The notes beneath the pieces are model-generated. The model searched no databases and was not told the origin of the DNA. It worked only from the letters and a program-made list of their open reading frames with translations. Shown here one piece after another: positions 17,252-25,220 of a stretch of DNA of 29,897 nucleotides (within the stretch, counting starts at the first letter, position 1; the number at the start of each line of letters is the position of its first letter). Source of the stretch: an uncultured Marinosulfonomonas sp. (GTDB lineage Bacteria; Pseudomonadota; Alphaproteobacteria; Rhodobacterales; Rhodobacteraceae); contig CAMZKY010000221.1 in assembly GCA_947311455.1 (NCBI GenBank), forward strand, positions 1 through 29,897, read 5' to 3'. The position numbers and the translations under genes are program-made.

Positions 17252-17267
17252 AATTTCATATGAAATT
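17252..17267. repeat. 16-base perfect palindrome in convergent intergenic region
   Basis: AATTTCATATGAAATT is a perfect palindrome with no spacer, in the 186-base AT-rich gap between the xseA stop and the stop of the minus-strand secreted-protein gene. It could be a protein-binding site or part of a bidirectional terminator, but it has no loop and no GC-rich stem. Its function is unknown. Confidence 0.4.
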
Positions 17268-17328
17268 TTCACAGTTTAGTACGAAATTGGGAAAGGTTAA
17301 CGCAACGCGTGTTGAAAATAGCAGGATT

Positions 17329-17730
17329 TCACACGCCCACTTCGGGGCCAAGGCACATTAGGGGTACGGTGGTTTCACGGGCAACGGAAAGCATGGTTTG
17401 GGTTGGATCATTTTGATAAAAAGCCTGAATTCCGCTGTCGGTTTGATAAAACGCCCAGCATTTTGGATCAGGATCGTCATCATAAACAAAGCAAATCATT
17501 TCACCGCTTGGATACCATTCGCCGGTTTTGCATTTTCCGTTTTCAACCGACCAGCGCACTCGGCGATTTTCCATATAGTGTTCCCCACCAAAGGCGCGGC
17601 CTTCAAATTCAAAATACATTGTTTTTCCGGTAAAATATTGTTCAAACTCGGAGGCAGACATCGGGGTTTCAGCATGCGCGCCGGATGCGAAAATAATCAG
17701 GGCCAAAGAGGAAAAAATGCGATATATCAT
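17329..17730 (-). CDS. Small secreted four-cysteine protein, unknown function
   Basis: A 133-aa protein with a signal peptide (hydrophobic residues 4-17, cleavage after GAHA at 20), so a mature periplasmic or secreted protein of about 113 aa. The mature part has four cysteines (C67, C80, C91, C126), which could form two disulfides, and many aromatic residues (GKTMYFEFEGRAFGGEHY, WYPSGEMICFVYDDDPDPKC). I do not recognise a named family. AGGA lies 7 bases before the ATG. The codon pattern and coherent signal peptide argue that the gene is real. It diverges from the YhhN-family gene across 61 bases. Confidence 0.75.
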   Translation of the reverse strand: MIYRIFSSLALIIFASGAHAETPMSASEFEQYFTGKTMYFEFEGRAFGGEHYMENRRVRWSVENGKCKTGEWYPSGEMICFVYDDDPDPKCWAFYQTDSGIQAFYQNDPTQTMLSVARETTVPLMCLGPEVGV

Positions 17731-17791
17731 CGGGTGATCCTGTCAGATTTAGCAGGGTTTGGCTAGAGCTTTTGAAATTGCGGGGAATACC

Positions 17792-18424
17792 ATGACAACG
17801 GGATTATTTTTTGCGCTTGGCGTGATGATTGCGGTTTTTTATTTGCCTTACACAGGTGCGGCCATTCGTTGGCGGCGCAGTATTCGCAAAACCCTGCCTG
17901 TGACCCTGTTTGCGCTGGCGGCTTTTATGGGCGGTGGGCCGATCTGGTTGGTGATGGCACTGGGATTCAGTGCGGTGGGTGATTTTGCCCTATCACGCGA
18001 AGGCGATCGGGCATTTTTGATTGGAATGTTGGCTTTTGCTGCGGCGCATCTGGCCTATACCTATCAAATAGTTTTGCTGGGCGCCGATGTGGCGGTTCTG
18101 CCTTTGCAAATCATTGCGGCGTTTTTCACCTTGGTTGTTTCAACAGAATTTTGGTTGACCCCCTATACGCGCGAATTGAAATGGCCTGTGCGGGGATATG
18201 TGGTGATCATTGCGACAATGGGGGCGATGGCGATGGCATTGCCAATGGGCTATGCTTGGGCAAAAGCAGGCGCGGTTTTGTTTATTGTTTCGGATTTCAT
18301 CTTGTCGTTTGAGGTGTTTGTTATGGGGCAGGGGCACCGTTTGCAAAAACTGGCAGGAAAAGCCGTGTGGGTTACTTACATCTTCGCGCAAGCTGCTTTG
18401 TTTTTTGGGTTTGCGGTGCTTTAG
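17792..18424 (+). CDS. YhhN/TMEM86 family membrane protein (lysoplasmalogenase-like)
   Basis: A 210-aa, about eight-helix membrane protein of the YhhN family. Conserved features are FSAVGDFAL (D64), AAHLAYT (H86) and FIVSDFILSF (D168). The acidic and histidine residues are those thought to form the catalytic site in animal TMEM86 lysoplasmalogenase, which cleaves the vinyl-ether bond of lysoplasmalogens. The bacterial role is less certain. The ATG at 17792 is preceded by GGGGA and begins the first helix; an upstream in-frame TTG adds 11 unlikely residues. It ends 8 bases from the convergent AAA+ ATPase gene. Confidence 0.85.
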   Translation: MTTGLFFALGVMIAVFYLPYTGAAIRWRRSIRKTLPVTLFALAAFMGGGPIWLVMALGFSAVGDFALSREGDRAFLIGMLAFAAAHLAYTYQIVLLGADVAVLPLQIIAAFFTLVVSTEFWLTPYTRELKWPVRGYVVIIATMGAMAMALPMGYAWAKAGAVLFIVSDFILSFEVFVMGQGHRLQKLAGKAVWVTYIFAQAALFFGFAVL

Positions 18425-18432
18425 CAAACTTT

Positions 18433-19743
18433 TTAGTGAACGATGGTTTCTTCTACGACGAACATATTTGACCACGCGCGATCCAGTAGATCGGGTGTCA
18501 TTTGATAGGGAATGCCTTCGAAATCACAAATGGCCATCATCTGGTCAATCAAAAATCCGGGTTGGTAATTGGCATAAATATTGTCAATTTCCGGGTATTT
18601 CACCTTAAGCATATGAATAAGCGTGGCCTCATCCAGCGGTACTTTCTTGGCCCGTGCCACAAGGGCAAAGATTTTCAGGAAATCCGCTTGTGATGGCCCA
18701 TCAATTTTGATTTTGAAAAAGATCCGGCGCAGCGCGGCTTTGTCAAAGATTTTATTGGGATGGAAATTGGTAGAAAAGATCACCAGCGTGTCAAACGGCA
18801 CGGTAAATTTTTCGCCCGATTGTAGTGCCAGAATGTCTTTGCTTTCTTCCAGAGGCACAATCCAGCGGTTGATCAGGGCCTGAGGGGGCTCTTCCTGACG
18901 GCCAAGATCATCGACGATAAAAACACCGCCGGTGGATTTTAGCTGCAGTGGTGCCTGATAAGTGCGTGCGGTTGGATTATAAACCAGATCAAGCATTGAT
19001 AGCGTAAGCTCGCCACCGGTGATCACGGTTGGGCGTTGGCATAAAACATATCGGGAATCAAACGTATTTCCAGCGCGACGCAGGCTGTGCTGATCCTCTT
19101 TGGGCATTTCAATCGGGGTGTGCACAATCGGGTCATACACCGAAATCACCTGACCGGCGTATTCAATCGCGTGGGGGATGTAGATATTGCCGCCAATCGC
19201 ATCGCGAATACCGTTTGAGATCGAGGATTTACCGTTGCCCGGCGGGCCATACATCAGGATCGAGCGGCCAGAGCCAACCGCAGGTCCAAGATGATCTAGC
19301 AAGCTGTCGGGCAAAATTAGATGACCCATGGCATTGGTGAGCTGGCCGCGGCTGATTTGAATGTTGCGGATAGATTGGCGTTCAACCTGTTCTTTGTAAA
19401 CATCCAGCGGCACGGGCATAGGGCCGTAATATTCGGATTGGGCCAAGGCTTCGGCCGCGCGGGCGCGGCCTAAATCGGTAAGCTGATATCCCATTTCGTT
19501 GCCGGCCCCTGTGGTGCGGTTTCCCGAGGCTTCAACAAGGCGCTGTTCGCGGGCTGTATCGATCAATTCTTGCGCCACTTGCACAGGCACACGGATTTCG
19601 CGGGCGATATCGCTAACAAGTTCTAGGTTTTTACGAAAGACCGTTTTGATCAGAATATTGTTCATCATGACCAAAGGTAACTGCATCTGCGCCACACCAC
19701 GTGGGGGCGGGGGGGCGATAACGTTTGAATTTCGCATATTCAT
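18433..19743 (-). CDS. Winged-helix AAA+ ATPase adjoining the Tad locus
   Basis: A 436-aa cytoplasmic protein. Residues about 24-105 look like a winged-helix domain (KNLELVSDIAREIRVPVQVA, then GYQLTDLGRARAAEAL). An AAA+ module follows with Walker A GPPGNGKS (166-173), Walker B VFIVDDLGR (274-282), sensor 1 FSTN (323-326) and a likely arginine finger in ALRRIFFKI (R339/R340). It is close to MoxR/AAA_5-type folds but has no VWA partner gene next to it. The ATG at 19743 has AAGG 7 bases upstream; a TTG at 19746 and an ATG at 19737 are alternatives. It follows the prepilin peptidase in the same direction after 96 bases, so a role in Tad pilus assembly or regulation is inferred, not shown. I cannot give it an established name. 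Confidence 0.8.
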   Translation of the reverse strand: MNMRNSNVIAPPPPRGVAQMQLPLVMMNNILIKTVFRKNLELVSDIAREIRVPVQVAQELIDTAREQRLVEASGNRTTGAGNEMGYQLTDLGRARAAEALAQSEYYGPMPVPLDVYKEQVERQSIRNIQISRGQLTNAMGHLILPDSLLDHLGPAVGSGRSILMYGPPGNGKSSISNGIRDAIGGNIYIPHAIEYAGQVISVYDPIVHTPIEMPKEDQHSLRRAGNTFDSRYVLCQRPTVITGGELTLSMLDLVYNPTARTYQAPLQLKSTGGVFIVDDLGRQEEPPQALINRWIVPLEESKDILALQSGEKFTVPFDTLVIFSTNFHPNKIFDKAALRRIFFKIKIDGPSQADFLKIFALVARAKKVPLDEATLIHMLKVKYPEIDNIYANYQPGFLIDQMMAICDFEGIPYQMTPDLLDRAWSNMFVVEETIVH

Positions 19744-19839
19744 CAAAGGGCCTTTTTATGTTGATCTCGGCGGTTTGAAGGCTCAGCGTAAGGGGGGGCA
19801 ACTTCAAATCATCATATATTAGAATGTATTTAAAGCGCC

Positions 19840-20340
19840 CTAAATTCCGTAATGAATTCCCAGCGCCAAATAGAGGATAAGTGCGCTGCCCAATGCAAGG
19901 CCCATTGGGAAATCTTTGTTTTCCCACGATTCCCAATCCGGCGTCAGGCGACGGAATGCCGGAATATTCTGAAAGATGCGGTGCACGATATAGGCGGCGA
20001 TCATCACGGTTGCGAACAGATAAACCATCCGCATTGCATCCCCGTAGGCGACAAACGGGGCCATTGCGGCGGCGAATTTGGAATCGCCCGCCCCAACCAA
20101 ACCTAGTGAGGTGAGAATAAAGCCGATCACCAAAACCACACCAAGCTGCAAAAACCGCCATGGCATTTCTGCCAGTGGCAGCGCGATCAGCCCGACCACG
20201 ACAAACACCACAAACAGGGCCAGAACGGCCTTGTTGGGGATTTTCATATATTTCATATCATTCCATGCAGCCCAAATCGCGATCGGGGCTGCAAAGGGTA
20301 AAAACCACAGGGCGGAAGACGCTGTTATTGTAAGGGTCAT
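19840..20340 (-). CDS. Prepilin peptidase of the Tad system (CpaA/TadV)
   Basis: A 166-aa inner-membrane aspartic protease of the A24 family, which removes the leader of Flp prepilin and pseudopilins. The two catalytic aspartates are visible: D28 in AAWNDMKYMKIPN and D86 in GLVGAGDSKFA (the GxGD motif). The N-terminal methyltransferase domain of type II/IV prepilin peptidases is absent, as usual for CpaA/TadV. It overlaps the upstream TPR gene by 4 bases, which supports a Tad operon. Confidence 0.92.
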   Translation of the reverse strand: MTLTITASSALWFLPFAAPIAIWAAWNDMKYMKIPNKAVLALFVVFVVVGLIALPLAEMPWRFLQLGVVLVIGFILTSLGLVGAGDSKFAAAMAPFVAYGDAMRMVYLFATVMIAAYIVHRIFQNIPAFRRLTPDWESWENKDFPMGLALGSALILYLALGIHYGI

Positions 20341-21194
20341 CCGTTATTCGCCTTATTTTCTAGCGCATTAAGGGATCTTGCGGCGGCTTCAAAATATTGC
20401 GGATGGGTATCGATGGCCTCTTGTAACAGCCCCTTACCGATGGAAACATCCCCTTGCTTGATCGCGGTTAAAGCCAGCGAATACAAAAGCTGCGCGCGTT
20501 CTGTCTGCGTCATTTTGATGATGGGCAGGGTGTAATTGCGTTGTGCGCCTCGGGCCAAAATCATGTTGTTTTTGGCGGTAAATAAATGTGCGTCATAGCC
20601 CAAAGCCTCGCCAAACAGACGTTCAGCCGATTTGAAATCGCCACGGGTTAATTTGGAATAGCCCCAATTGTTCAAAACGGACGCGGGTTTGGTGGTGAGG
20701 CCGACTGCTGTTTCATAAAAGCTGTCGGCTTTTTTCCAGTTTTTGTTGCTGTCGGCGACCATGGCTTCAAGGCGATAGCGTTTATAGGTCTCGACGGTGG
20801 GCGGCACCTTGTTTAGCTCCGCTTCGGCTCTTTTCCATTGACCGTTGCGGATCAAAGCGTCGCTCAGATTGATTTGATCGTCCATTGTGTGATCTTGATG
20901 CGCCACCACTTGCTGCCATGTTGCCACGGCTTCGGTGCGCTTTTTAGCGCGGGTCAATGACATCGCCAGCCCGCGTTTCAGATCAAGGCGCTCTGGATTG
21001 GCGAGGCTGGATTTGCGAAAATAGGTGACGGCCTCGTTTGGATCCCCAACCGTTAGCATCACTTCGGACAGATTGGTTTCGTCGATAACATTCAGGTCTT
21101 TGACCGCGCGAGCTACGCTGGAACGACCTGTTTGTTCACATCCAGCCAACCCAACTGCGCCAACGCACAGAATTACAAGAATAGAGTGGCGCAT
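20337..21194 (-). CDS. TPR lipoprotein of the Tad locus (second TadD-like)
   Basis: A 285-aa protein with a lipobox GLAGC (C19) and repeated helical pairs of TPR type, such as NEAVTYFRKSSLANPERLDL, RTEAVATWQQVVAHQD, KKADSFYETAVGLTTKPASV and FKSAERLFGEALGYDAHL. It is probably an outer-membrane-attached periplasmic scaffold for Tad assembly, working with TadD encoded 30 bases upstream. Two TPR lipoproteins in succession are seen in some alphaproteobacterial Tad loci. Its stop overlaps the prepilin peptidase start. Confidence 0.85.
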   Translation of the reverse strand: MRHSILVILCVGAVGLAGCEQTGRSSVARAVKDLNVIDETNLSEVMLTVGDPNEAVTYFRKSSLANPERLDLKRGLAMSLTRAKKRTEAVATWQQVVAHQDHTMDDQINLSDALIRNGQWKRAEAELNKVPPTVETYKRYRLEAMVADSNKNWKKADSFYETAVGLTTKPASVLNNWGYSKLTRGDFKSAERLFGEALGYDAHLFTAKNNMILARGAQRNYTLPIIKMTQTERAQLLYSLALTAIKQGDVSIGKGLLQEAIDTHPQYFEAAARSLNALENKANNG

Positions 21195-21224
21195 TTTGCG
21201 TCCTTTTAACTGCTCTGTTTCCCG

Positions 21225-21788
21225 TTATGGTGTTGAAAGCAGTTGATAGGTGCTGCTTCCACGTCTCACCAAAGAGAAATCACTATTATTTTCTTCAGTA
21301 TAGCTATTATTTTCGGTTTTTGCGATAGCTAAGCGCAAATTGTCACGAATGGAGTCACTTTCGCCACTATCAAGGGCATAGGCCTTGTGAAAAACCAGCT
21401 TTGCTTCGGCAAATTTGCCTTTTTCCATCAACACAACGCCCAGATTGTTCCATGCTGCGGCAAAAATCTCATCTTTTTTAATCGCTTGGCGCAATAATTT
21501 TTCAGCCTGACCCAATCGCCCCAGTTTGATATTGGCCGATCCAAGCGCACTAAGAACATCGGCATTGATGCCAACATGTGCCGCGGCGCGGTAATAGGCT
21601 TTAATTGCAAGCTCGTATTCGCCGGCGGCCATTAGGCGATGCCCCACTTCCAATCCGTCAACAGAATGATGCCCGCGTGTGGCAATCGGGGGGGCGAAGG
21701 GGCTGTTTTTTGCATGCCCTACACCACCCGAACTGCACCCAGCTAAAGCGAGCGCCGCAATCAGGAAAGGAAAGGCCAGCTGTTTCAT
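21225..21788 (-). CDS. tadD: TadD, TPR pilotin-like lipoprotein
   Basis: A 187-aa lipoprotein: lipobox LALAGC (C18), then TPR units including YELAIKAYYRAAAHVG, LGRLGQAEKLLRQAIKKDE and AWNNLGVVLMEKGKFAEAKL. TadD proteins act as pilotin-like factors for the Tad secretin. The start overlaps the tadC stop by 4 bases, and the position immediately after tadC is the usual tadD position. Separating it from the next TPR gene as the true TadD rests on that order and its size. Confidence 0.85.
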   Translation of the reverse strand: MKQLAFPFLIAALALAGCSSGGVGHAKNSPFAPPIATRGHHSVDGLEVGHRLMAAGEYELAIKAYYRAAAHVGINADVLSALGSANIKLGRLGQAEKLLRQAIKKDEIFAAAWNNLGVVLMEKGKFAEAKLVFHKAYALDSGESDSIRDNLRLAIAKTENNSYTEENNSDFSLVRRGSSTYQLLSTP

Positions 21789-22771
21789 TGTATTGAATTC
21801 ATTTTTGCAAAGTTTTGCATCATATCGTATATTGATGGCCCGATCAGAATGATCAACAACGGCGGTACGGTCAGCATCATTGTCACAAGTGTCATTTTTG
21901 TGGGCAGTGTATTTGCCTTTGCTTCGGCGCGGGTAACGCGTTTTTCACGCATTTCTGCGGAAAATACGCGCAGCGCATCTGCAATGGACGTGCCGAAAGT
22001 GGCCGATTGAATAAGCACAGTCACAAAGGAGGCCACATCCTGTACACCGGCGCGTTCTGCCATATCGCGCAGCACCGAAACACGATCTTTACCGGCTTTC
22101 ATTTCGTGGCTAACAACCTCGAATTCATCGGCAAGAGCCGGATAGCCCGCACGGATTTCATCGGAAACACGGTTGATGGTTTGGTCTAGAGATTGGCCGG
22201 CCTCAACACAGACAAGCATCATATCAAGCGCATCCGGAAAACCGTTTTCGATTTCTTCTATGCGTGTTTGTTGGCGGCGGTTCACCCAGTATTTTGGGGC
22301 CATATAGCCGATGACACCGGGGATAAGCACGGAAAGGATCATGGATTTCGTGGTGGCGTCCGACCCGCTATTGGCGGCCATATAAATAACACCGAACACC
22401 AAACCACCCAAACCAAGGGCAAATTGGGCAAAATGGTAGTTGCGAACCGCTGATTTGGAAGGATATCCAGCTTGCAATAGTTTTAACTGCACCGCTGAAT
22501 ATTCTTCTTCGTTTTGGGGTTCAAGAAACTGCGAATATTTATCAAGCTTGGTATCGCCAACGACCTCCCGAAGGGTGATCATCGTGTCTTCTTTATCGTT
22601 ATGTTTGATCTTGGCCTTTTGCAGGCGTTTGAAAGGGTCTTCTTTTTTGAACATCAAGAAAGGTAAGGTGATGATCACCATCAAAAAACCGAAGAAACCC
22701 AGTACCATCAGAGGGCCCAATGGCCCCAAGATATTGATGATTGCAGATTCTATTGTACTGAGGATATTCAT
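21785..22771 (-). CDS. tadC: TadC, inner-membrane platform protein
   Basis: A 328-aa type II secretion F-domain protein: an N-terminal helix (about 17-40), two central helices (about 115-155), the T2SSF core signature FPDALDMMLVCVEAGQSLDQTI (about 195-215), and a C-terminal helix (MTLVTMMLTVPPLLIILIG). With TadB it forms the pilus assembly platform on which the TadA ATPase acts. It lies 9 bases after tadB and is of typical length. Confidence 0.94.
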   Translation of the reverse strand: MNILSTIESAIINILGPLGPLMVLGFFGFLMVIITLPFLMFKKEDPFKRLQKAKIKHNDKEDTMITLREVVGDTKLDKYSQFLEPQNEEEYSAVQLKLLQAGYPSKSAVRNYHFAQFALGLGGLVFGVIYMAANSGSDATTKSMILSVLIPGVIGYMAPKYWVNRRQQTRIEEIENGFPDALDMMLVCVEAGQSLDQTINRVSDEIRAGYPALADEFEVVSHEMKAGKDRVSVLRDMAERAGVQDVASFVTVLIQSATFGTSIADALRVFSAEMREKRVTRAEAKANTLPTKMTLVTMMLTVPPLLIILIGPSIYDMMQNFAKMNSIQ

Positions 22772-22780
22772 TGCTGTGCC

Positions 22781-23749
22781 TTAGACTTTGATATTTACGA
22801 GGGTTTTCATAACAATCATATTTGCAACCAAAAATCCGGCAACAATAAGACATGCGGGGATGAAATATTCAGTTTCTATCACTTTGTCGTAATAATCCGG
22901 TTTAATCAGGTTAATGGCGATGATGGCCACAACCGGGAAGCCGGATAGGAACATACCAGACCATTTTGCCTCGGCGGTTATGGCACTTACGCGGCGAAAA
23001 AGCTTAAAGCGTGCACGAATCACTTTGGACAAACCGTCAAGAATTTCAGCAAGATTCCCGCCTGATGTTTGTTGTATGGTGACTGCAACCGCCAGAAAAC
23101 GTAAATCCTGCATATCCATGCGTTCAGCCATGTTTTTAAGAGCCTCGCCCATATCTCGGCCATAAGCGCTTTCATCGGCAATCACCCCCATTTCAGTGCC
23201 CAAAGGATCAGGTACTTCTTTGGCAACAATTGCTAGCGCTGACGAAAACGGATGCCCGACGCGCAACGAGCGTACCATCAACTCCACAGCATCTGGCAGT
23301 TGTTCTTCCATCATTGACAGGCGTTTTTTGGCCTTGCCATTCACCCAGATATATACAGCACCAATCCCCATCGTGATCGCCAAAACAACACGCACGGAAA
23401 AAGATGCGCTGGTTCCCACGGACATTCCAATAAAGGCAAAAACGCCCAAAGCGCCCATCAGCATAAACAGTTGAGAGGGAGAAAAGGCGATATTGGCTTT
23501 TTGGGCTTTTTCACCCAGGAAAGAATAAAATGGGATACCGCGTGACTTAAGGTGTTGTTTCATTTCCTTGCGCAAATGATCCAGTACTTCTTCGCGCCCA
23601 GCGCCTTTTTTCAGTAGTTCAAGGCGTCGATTGACGCGGTTGTTCAGGCTGATGGATTTGCCAAACACCGTCAGGTAAATACCTTCAACCAATGCAAAAA
23701 CGGCGATAAATACCACACCATAGATGATGAGTTCCGGATTAAGGGTCAT
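22781..23749 (-). CDS. tadB: TadB, inner-membrane platform protein
   Basis: A 322-aa T2SSF-domain protein. It has an N-terminal helix (about residues 7-27), central helices around MLMGALGVFAFIGMSVG and VVLAITMGIGAVYIWV, the core QLPDAVELMVRSLRVGHPFSSAL, and a C-terminal helix. The stretch DLRFLAVAVTIQQTSGGNLAEIL is characteristic of TadB/GspF-type proteins. The start overlaps the tadA stop by 4 bases, which indicates coupled translation with its ATPase partner. Confidence 0.94.
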   Translation of the reverse strand: MTLNPELIIYGVVFIAVFALVEGIYLTVFGKSISLNNRVNRRLELLKKGAGREEVLDHLRKEMKQHLKSRGIPFYSFLGEKAQKANIAFSPSQLFMLMGALGVFAFIGMSVGTSASFSVRVVLAITMGIGAVYIWVNGKAKKRLSMMEEQLPDAVELMVRSLRVGHPFSSALAIVAKEVPDPLGTEMGVIADESAYGRDMGEALKNMAERMDMQDLRFLAVAVTIQQTSGGNLAEILDGLSKVIRARFKLFRRVSAITAEAKWSGMFLSGFPVVAIIAINLIKPDYYDKVIETEYFIPACLIVAGFLVANMIVMKTLVNIKV

Positions 23750-25212
23750 GAGTGGTGGCCTCCTGCGCTTGGCTCAAATATACTAGCGGGGAGCTCGTAT
23801 CCCCACATTTTGAAACGTTCGTTAAAATGGGTGCGCACGCCTGTACCGGTGAAATGCCCTAGGATTTTGTTTTCAGGTGTTAGGCCCGTGCGTTGAAATT
23901 TAAACACCTCTTGCATTGAGATTACGTCGCCTTCCATACCGGTGATTTCGGTGATGGATGTCATGCGGCGTGAGCCGTCTTGCAAGCGGCTAACCTGAAC
24001 GATCAAATTTACCGCTGCCGCGATTTGGCTACGCACGGCCTTAATCGGCATTTCGATACCTGTCATGGCGATCATATTTTCCAAACGCGAAACCCCGTCA
24101 CGCGCCGAGTTGGCGTGAATGGTCGTCATTGATCCATCGTGACCGGTATTCATCGCTTGCAGCATGTCGATCACTTCTTCTCCACGGGTTTCCCCAACGA
24201 TGATCCGGTCGGGGCGCATCCGTAGGGCGTTTTTCAAACAATCACGTTGGGTGACAGCACCTTTGCCTTCCACATTGGCCGGGCGGCTTTCCATGCGGCC
24301 CACGTGGGTTTGCTGAAGTTGCAATTCTGCCGTGTCTTCGATGGTGAGGATACGTTCGGAATTATCAATGAACGATGAAAGCGCGTTTAGGGCGGTGGTT
24401 TTACCAGAGCCCGTTCCGCCCGATACAATGATATTAAGGCGGGTGGCAACAGCGGCTTGCAAATAGGCAGCCATTTCTTCCGTAAAGGCACCAAAATTCA
24501 CCAGATCGTCAATCGCCAGTTTTTCTTTTTTGAATTTCCGAATGGATACCAAGGATCCATCCACTGCAATTGGGGAAACCATGGCGTTAAACCGTGATCC
24601 ATCCAACAAACGCGCATCCACATACGGATTGGATTCATCAACACGCCGCCCAACAGCCGACACAATTTTATCAATGATCCGCAACAGGTGCTTTTCATCT
24701 TTAAAGGTGATCGGGCTAAGCTCCAGTTTGCCGTCACGCTCCACAAATATTTGCTGCGGGCCATTTACCAGAATATCATTCACTGTATCATCGCGCAGCA
24801 ATGGCTCTAGCGGGCCAAGGCCCGTTACTTCGTCAAACAGTTCCTCGTTTAGCTGATTGCGTTCCGTGCGGTTTAAAACCACGCTCATGTCGCTGAGGGC
24901 CTCATCGGTGATCGCGGCAATCTCATGGCGCAAGTCGCCTTCGGCGGCGTGATCCAAAACCGCAAGATTTAGGCTGTCAAGCAGCAATTTATGTAGCTCA
25001 AGACGAATTTCGCTAAGGCGTTCCTGGCGCTTTTTGTGTTTTTCCTCGGGGGCGAGGAATGTATCCGCTTGCGCAGGTCGGCGCGTTACCTTTGGGTGTG
25101 AATCCATAGCATGCGATGTGGCATCGATAACGGGCGCGGTATTTGCCGCAACGGGTGCGGGGGCTGGTGCGGCGGAATTTTTTGGTGTTGTTTTTTTATA
25201 GCGCGAAAACAT
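23746..25212 (-). CDS. tadA: TadA/CpaF secretion ATPase
   Basis: A 488-aa hexameric ATPase of the GspE/VirB11 superfamily that powers Flp pilus assembly. The first 60 residues are low-complexity, rich in Pro and Ala. Key motifs are VNDILVNGPQQIFVERDGKL (144-163), Walker A GGTGSGKT (265-272), an Asp/Glu box ERILTIEDTAELQLQQ (286-301), Walker B MRPDRIIVGETRGEE (332-346), and the His box GHDGSMTTIHANS. All catalytic elements look intact. It starts 8 bases after the cpaE stop. Length is typical for alphaproteobacterial CpaF. Confidence 0.95.
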   Translation of the reverse strand: MFSRYKKTTPKNSAAPAPAPVAANTAPVIDATSHAMDSHPKVTRRPAQADTFLAPEEKHKKRQERLSEIRLELHKLLLDSLNLAVLDHAAEGDLRHEIAAITDEALSDMSVVLNRTERNQLNEELFDEVTGLGPLEPLLRDDTVNDILVNGPQQIFVERDGKLELSPITFKDEKHLLRIIDKIVSAVGRRVDESNPYVDARLLDGSRFNAMVSPIAVDGSLVSIRKFKKEKLAIDDLVNFGAFTEEMAAYLQAAVATRLNIIVSGGTGSGKTTALNALSSFIDNSERILTIEDTAELQLQQTHVGRMESRPANVEGKGAVTQRDCLKNALRMRPDRIIVGETRGEEVIDMLQAMNTGHDGSMTTIHANSARDGVSRLENMIAMTGIEMPIKAVRSQIAAAVNLIVQVSRLQDGSRRMTSITEITGMEGDVISMQEVFKFQRTGLTPENKILGHFTGTGVRTHFNERFKMWGYELPASIFEPSAGGHHS

Positions 25213-25220
25213 GATCTATC

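Noticed and set aside
17759..17791. TTG-initiated extension of the YhhN-family protein
   Set aside because: The ATG at 17792 has a GGGGA ribosome site and starts directly at the first membrane helix.
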